Source: Amorphophallus konjac (Eukaryota > Streptophyta > Magnoliopsida > Alismatales > Araceae). Taken from it: a stretch of 64,000 nt of DNA. Positions 59,258 to 64,000 of the stretch are shown in pieces. Position numbers and translations under genes: made by a program. The stretch is from assembly GCA_022559845.1 (NCBI GenBank), contig CM040118.1, positions 236,763,224 to 236,827,223 on the forward strand, written 5' to 3'. Every line of letters begins with the position of its first letter. Within the stretch, counting starts at the first letter, position 1. The notes below the pieces were generated by a model. The model searched no databases. It was not told where the DNA came from and was given only the letters and a program-made list of their open reading frames with translations.

Positions 59258-60698
59258 TGTGGTGCCCCGGGTGTGTTTTGACGAAGACATTATGTCCTAG
59301 TCCATTTGATTTGCATTGAAAGCTATTTGATGAATGCGCGCTGTTGCTGAATGAGTCTCGTGCTGAATGGTCTCATGTATGGTTTCATTGAGTTGAGCAA
59401 AATGCTCCAAGAACTGACAGAACCTCTCCTCCTCCAGAATGTTCCACTCTCTCCATGAGAAAAAAATGTCCAACCCCCCGTCAGATGGTTTCGAACGGAG
59501 GTTTTGTATGTGGGGGCAATCTCCCTCCAAAATCATCGAAAATAGAGATTACGTGCAAGTAACGTGAGCCTGGAACCTCCCGGAGTGGGAGCAGTTCCGG
59601 AGAACATGCCCGGAGTGGGCGGATCGTGGGTTTGACTGGCAGTTGACAGGAGGCGGCCAAAGCTCTGGTCGCCCAAGGGGCTGGGCGGCCAAATCGATGG
59701 CCTCCTTGAGGGAGCTGGGCGGCCAGCAGTCTAGCCACCTTGGATGGTGGGCGGTCAGGTTTCTGGCCGCCTTGAGAGGTGGGCGGCCAGATCTCTGGTC
59801 ACCCTGAAAGGGTCTAGGCGGCCAGGTCTCTGGTCGCCCTGGGTTGTGGGCGGCCAGCACCTTGGTCACCAAGGGATCAGGGTAGAGGATGTGTGGAATC
59901 ATGTATAGAACCTTAGAAATTTGGATCTGTGAAGGGATAGGGTGGAGCCTATCTAAGAGGGATGAGACTCCACACAACCAATCAACCAAGGAAAAAGGTG
60001 TCACTTCAATGATGGCTAGATAAGGTCCGTGTGATGTCCAAAATTAGGCATCTACACTTCTCTCACGGTTTCATCATTCTAATGCATCCTTCTACCTATC
60101 TCCGATTTATGTGAAGATTAAGGGGAAGATCTTGTTTATCTTGGTTTCTCATTTCCATTTGAGCATAGCATATAATATTTGGACTGGGCGTTGTATTTCT
60201 ATATATTTTTCATTCATAGATGATCTTGGAGCTTTGTCTCCATGTGTGTGGTCTCTTGTCATCGTACGAGAACCCACGTGTGTTGGGCCGTCGAGCCCGT
60301 GTGTGTGGTGGTTTGCTGCCGTCGTGCAGCGTTTCTAGTGGAATCCTCTCGAGTTGAGAGGGGTGGATGTAGGACGGCACTTGGGTGCATCCGAACCACC
60401 TAAAAATTGCTGTGTCATGGGTGGCTATTTGTGTGCTTGTTGTTCTTCTCTATTCGTTCATCTTACGAGTGTGATACAGTGAGCTGAGAGCTCAATTAAT
60501 CTGTCTGTTCATTACGTTCTGTCCGAGTGATTCATCAAAAGTGCTGGAGAGTTGTGAGAGCTTGGTTGATATTCATCACATCTAGATATTCTTGCTTAGC
60601 TATCTAGATTTTGCTGGTCATCTCTACAGTTAAATTTTTAAAAAGGGGGCGCAATCAATTCACCCCCCCTCTCGATTACTTTCCTAACCGGGCCAACA
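59258..60698 (+). repeat. Plus SIRE 3' LTR
   Basis: 1441 bp, TGTGGTGCCCC to CCGGGCCAACA. 59258-59407 and 60054-60698 match the 5' LTR; 59408-60053 is unrelated to the 5' LTR middle. It holds a ladder with arms like GGGCGGCCAG and CTGGTCGCCC (59645-59872). Confidence 0.9.
59645..59872 (+). repeat. GGCGGCCAG / CTGGTCGCC ladder in plus SIRE 3' LTR
   Basis: About seven units of 25-40 nt. Left arm (G)GGCGGCCA(G), loop about 4-8 nt such as ATCT, right arm (C)TGGTCGCCC or TGGTCACC. In RNA the single arm mismatch is a G-U pair. Units start near 59651, 59684, 59727, 59746, 59778, 59817 and 59847. Confidence 0.75.
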
Positions 60699-61711
60699 CG
60701 AGAGGTTCGTTTCCTCGGTGTGATATCATCTTGGCTATGTGTGCCTTGATGTTTTAGGTTGTCATGCCATTGCTTGAGGCATTGTGGTTGTTGGCACTGG
60801 CAGGTTTGAGAATTGGGGAAATATGTTGGCGTATATGCTGGTTGAGTACCCTCTTCTTCTATATTTCTTGGGAGTTATGCTCTCGGGACGGATCGTGGTC
60901 CTCGAAATGTGTTCTCTGAGATCATTTGTGGGTCCTTGTTGGTAAGCTATGGGCGGTTAGTACATTTTAACCGTGTGTTCAGCTGTAATTTTGCCTTGAT
61001 GTGACCCAGCTTATAGTTATGTCCCGTGGTTCTGTGTGAGAACGGAGCCGGGATTCTACAGGTGTTGTTGGTTGTTTGGGATTCTGTTCAGCTTGGGAGG
61101 AGTTCCTGTGAATCTGATTTGGCATTGTGTGGACCAAGGTCTTGTCGATTGGTTTTGCTATACTCTTCTATCGTGGTAGAGTTGGCATGAGACTCGAATC
61201 AGATGTAATGTCTGAGTGGGGACTGACTCGATTGTGTTTGTGATCCAGTGCTATCATCAGTGTTCTACGTGCCAGTTTCATTCTTTGTTCATGGTGCGAA
61301 AGCTGATGGGTGGAGCAGTCAGCTGAGAGGACTGTGTTTCCTTGTTTAAGTTGATGCTAGTGTGTCTGCCGAGTGTGTGTTATCGGTGGCTATTTCGTAG
61401 CATGGGTCGTGTCTCCTTTCCCTGTGAGACGATAGCCATGATGCCTCGTTTCGGAGGCGCCGGACTTGTGTTCCTTTGTGTGACATGCTCGTTCTGTAGA
61501 TCGATGTGCCTTGTGATCCGGAGCGTGTGTCTGTGATTGTGGTTTGGTAGTGTTCCTCTAAACTGTGTTTTTTGAGAATTATGTTATCGTGTCTTGTGTT
61601 CGAGGTTTGGCTGATGCTTGGAGAGCGTGGCTAGTGTTTTGGGTTTGTTCTTCCCTGTCCCTTTTTGACTCCTTGAATTTTGAGGATGAAATTCCCTAAA
61701 GGGGGGAGGAC
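60699..61711 (+). other. LARD-B internal region, right half, non-coding
   Basis: Continues LARD-B beyond the SIRE insertion, aligned by eye with 7285-8267 of LARD-A (shared CAGCTGAGAGGA, TTGATGTGACCCAGCTT and the end TTGAATTTTGAGGATGAAAT). It ends in the purine tract AAAGGGGGGAGGA. No gene. Confidence 0.8.
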
Positions 61712-64000
61712 TGTAATATCCTGGATTCTTCGAATCGGAATCGGAGCGCTTTCGTGGGTCCTGAAACGTGTTTTACGATCTACTCGGGTTTTTCCCTTGT
61801 ATAACTTGCGGAGCCCTATGGAGAGTGAACCGTTGAGTTGTGTGACTCCGGGATGCTACAGGTGCATTGTTCTCATTCCGAGGATCGCGGAGACTATTTT
61901 TTCGTATTTTTCAAAATTTATGAAATTTTGTGTAGAAAATCAAATTTTAGAAAAATTGTTAATTTTCCTATTTTGTTTTTTTCTTAACCCTTTCTCTCTC
62001 CTCTCTCCCCTCTCTCCTCGCGTTTCTCTCATTTCTCTCCCTCCGTTCTCTCTCCTCCCTTCTACTCTCCCCCAGGCGCATGACCTGCGTGGAGTTGGGT
62101 GAGGTGGCGATGGCGTGGAGCTGTTAGAGGCGTGATGGCGCGAGTATCAGAGCGTAGCGTTGGCACGATCCTGTTCGTGGATTCAAAGTCAACGTGGGTT
62201 GTTCATGTGATGGTTTTCGGAGTGGTGTGGCCATTTCGACTCGCGAGATCTTCAGTGGAGATAGGGGGATATATGCTCTACATGTTTCCTGCTTTCCCTC
62301 GTGATTTGGAGCCGAACGGTGCGAGTTTGAGTGAGTTTTGCCATGTTTGGGTGAAATGCATGTTCGGGGGGTGTGAGCCGTGTTCGCCGTTCCTGGCGAC
62401 AGTTTGTAGTTTAAATGGTTTCATTTGAACCCCTAGCATGTTGGAATTCGTTCCCGTCAGTTTTACTGTGTTTGGTTGAGAATCTGGGCCGATATGAGCT
62501 CGGTTGTCCACGTGAGTCGTTTTGGGTCAATTCGTGGGAATCGCCCGTTTCTTGCAGTTTTGTGCATGGTTTGATCCCTTTCGGCTTATGGAAGGTTGAT
62601 ATTGAGTCTAGGAATGTTTCCCCATTGTTTAGACGCGATTGAGGAGTGGAAAAACTGGGTTTTGGGTAGTCCTGCGGTTTTCTCGCCGGAACGGTTTGGC
62701 GGCCTTACCAGAGACTGCTATTTGAGCTTGGCGGCCCTCTGGCGACCGTTAGGTGGAGTTCCAGTGTCGGTTTGGTTTAGCGATCTTGCGACCGACCGCA
62801 ACCCTGGTTTAGCGGCCCTTGGGTGGCCGCTATTTGAGGTTTTAAGTCGGTTTGAATCGGTTTAGGCTAGCGGTCTAGCTCCAGACCGCTAGGTGGCTTT
62901 GGCGGCCATATGAGGACCATCATTTGAGTGAAACAGTCCCAAGGAGACCGTTATCTAGGTTTAGTCAGTTTGCCCGATTAGTGGGTTGACTGGGAATAGC
63001 GGCCAGGTTATGACCGCTAAATCCAGCTTGCGGCCCTAAGGAGACCGCCTGGTGCAATTAGCAGCCTCAGGCAGACCGCAAGGTACCTGTTGCTCTATGT
63101 TGAGGGTAGCGGCCCTTTGGATGACCGCCATTTTGGTTTAGCATCCAAGGGTAAGACCGCCACCAGTCTAGAGTGTTCTTTTGTGTTGATTTGGTTTTCG
63201 ATTAATTGGCTTCGAACCCATTATTAGCCCATTATTACGTGGATGTCTTGGACGTCCTATGAGGGCTGTGACCGTGTTATAAGGTGTCTGGGAGTGCCAT
63301 TGCACTACGCAGTGTTTTGTATTATTTCGAGGGTCATTATGGTTTTTGGTCAACCCGGTTGTGACCTAGTGGTTGACACGTGACCTCGTGAGCGTCTCGT
63401 CTATCCTATGAGGATCGAGACCTAGTTTTAGACGCTTGGAGGTAATGTCTTACCTCGGTTTACATGCCATGTGGTTTGAGGGCTTTGGTAATCCCTCATG
63501 TTCCGTGTTTCGGGTTATGCAGAATTGTGAGTCCGGTGAGCGGCCCGGAGGCCGTGGACTTTCATTATTGCTATTATGGATCCGGTTGCTCTATGCCATC
63601 ATCCATAATATGTTTCTCGTGATTTTTGGCTTAGGGACTAGGCTGATTAACAACGTGATGCTGTGATGTGTGCGAGGATCTTGACCCTAGTCTTCTGACT
63701 CACGGATCATTGTGTCAGTAGGTCTAGTTAAATGTCCTGAGTCTGGTAGCAGTTGTATACTGCATTCTGCTCTGTAGTACGGGCGACATGTGCTTGCTTA
63801 CCCTGTCTGTACTTCAGTGTTCACTGTTTTGAGTCTCTGTGTCTAGTGATCCTCCACTAGTCGTAGCATGACGACACCTTCCGGTGTGTCGGCCCACTTG
63901 GGAGTGGTGGCGGTGCACTTCCCGGTAGAGACGGTTTATGGGTTGGTTGCTGTGGGCCCCTTTGTCTTATCGTTAGAGTCCAACGGGAGGGGAAAACCAG
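61712..64000 (+). repeat. LARD-B 3' LTR, cut by the window edge
   Basis: Starts TGTAATATCCTGGATTC, like LARD-A TGTAGTACCCTGGATTC, and follows the LARD-A LTR order, though clearly diverged. It includes the GCGGCC/GACCGC ladder at 62699-63165. No gene. Confidence 0.85.
62699..63165 (+). repeat. GCGGCC/GACCGC ladder in LARD-B LTR, about 11 units
   Basis: Two units are perfect: TAGCGGCC/GGCCGCTA with 7 nt loop (62810-62832) and TAGCGGTCT/AGACCGCTA with 6 nt loop (62868-62891). Others read TAGCGGCC...GACCGCTA with one mismatch (62998-63020, 63107-63130). Weaker ones lie near 62700, 62731, 62902, 63031, 63061 and 63139. Spacing is about 25-60 nt. Confidence 0.82.

Larger units (their letters stand above)
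51145..60698 (+). mobile_element. Plus-strand SIRE/Maximus-type Ty1-copia element inside LARD-B
   Basis: 5' LTR about 51145-53034, PBS, gag, PR-IN-RT-RH order (Copia), GGGGGAG-rich spacer, 3' LTR 59258-60698. The left end is truncated: the first 14 or so LTR bases and about 50 bp of LARD-B are missing at a shared GTGT, so no target duplication is found. The two LTRs agree at both ends but have unrelated middles. Coding regions are broken by frameshifts, stops and one deletion. Confidence 0.92.

Overview
This window looks like repeat-rich intergenic DNA from a flowering plant. It holds nested LTR retrotransposons, and I see no host gene, tRNA, rRNA or CRISPR array. The support for a plant is direct: Ty3/gypsy chromoviruses of the Tekay/Del type with about 3.1 kb LTRs, SIRE/Maximus-type Ty1/copia elements, LARD-type and TRIM-type non-autonomous elements, and primer binding sites (PBS) TGGTATCAGAGC for initiator Met tRNA. 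I cannot name the species.

Layout, outermost to innermost. (1) LARD-B (+), a gag-pol-less element. It shows as a 5' LTR tail (49488-50131), a split internal region (50132-51149 and 60699-61711) and a 3' LTR that runs off the right edge (61712-64000). (2) A 543 bp TRIM (48945-49487) sits at the left edge of that LTR tail. (3) A minus-strand SIRE-type element fills 1-48942. Its 5' LTR (35436-48942) is split by Tekay-B, and its gag (35322 down to 2448) is split by Tekay-A and LARD-A. No pol is seen, and the left end is outside the window. (4) Within it lie LARD-A (+, 2737-12028), Tekay-A (-, 13259-34314, target duplication CAACT) and Tekay-B (+, 36379-47176, target duplication GGAGC). (5) Tekay-A carries one insert in each LTR: an RT-less chromovirus 'F' (+, 13963-21790, duplication CCGGG) and a solo LTR of a related family 'G' (-, 29969-32206, duplication GTTGA). 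(6) A plus-strand SIRE-type element (about 51145-60698) interrupts LARD-B.

All coding regions are retroelement gag/pol and all are broken. Tekay-B is closest to intact: one reading frame with three in-frame stops. Tekay-A has frameshifts and several stops. The plus SIRE has frameshifts, stops and a deletion at the IN/RT junction. Element F keeps gag, a proline-rich region of unknown function, the integrase tail and a chromodomain, but has no protease, RT, RNase H or integrase core.

The most unusual signal lies in the LTRs, not in the genes. Several Gypsy and Copia families here carry 'ladders' of short inverted repeats: 5-14 bp arms, 2-11 nt loops, often 4 to 18 in a row, with paired changes in the arms that keep the complementarity. 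In the plus SIRE element the two LTRs differ in exactly this block, as if the ladder were an exchangeable cassette. The Tekay-type LTRs also share a module that looks like a 3' splice site (TACTGAG, a GAGC/GCTC hairpin, a pyrimidine tract, AG/GT), and two of them share a matching donor, which suggests an intron of about 2 kb inside the LTR leader.
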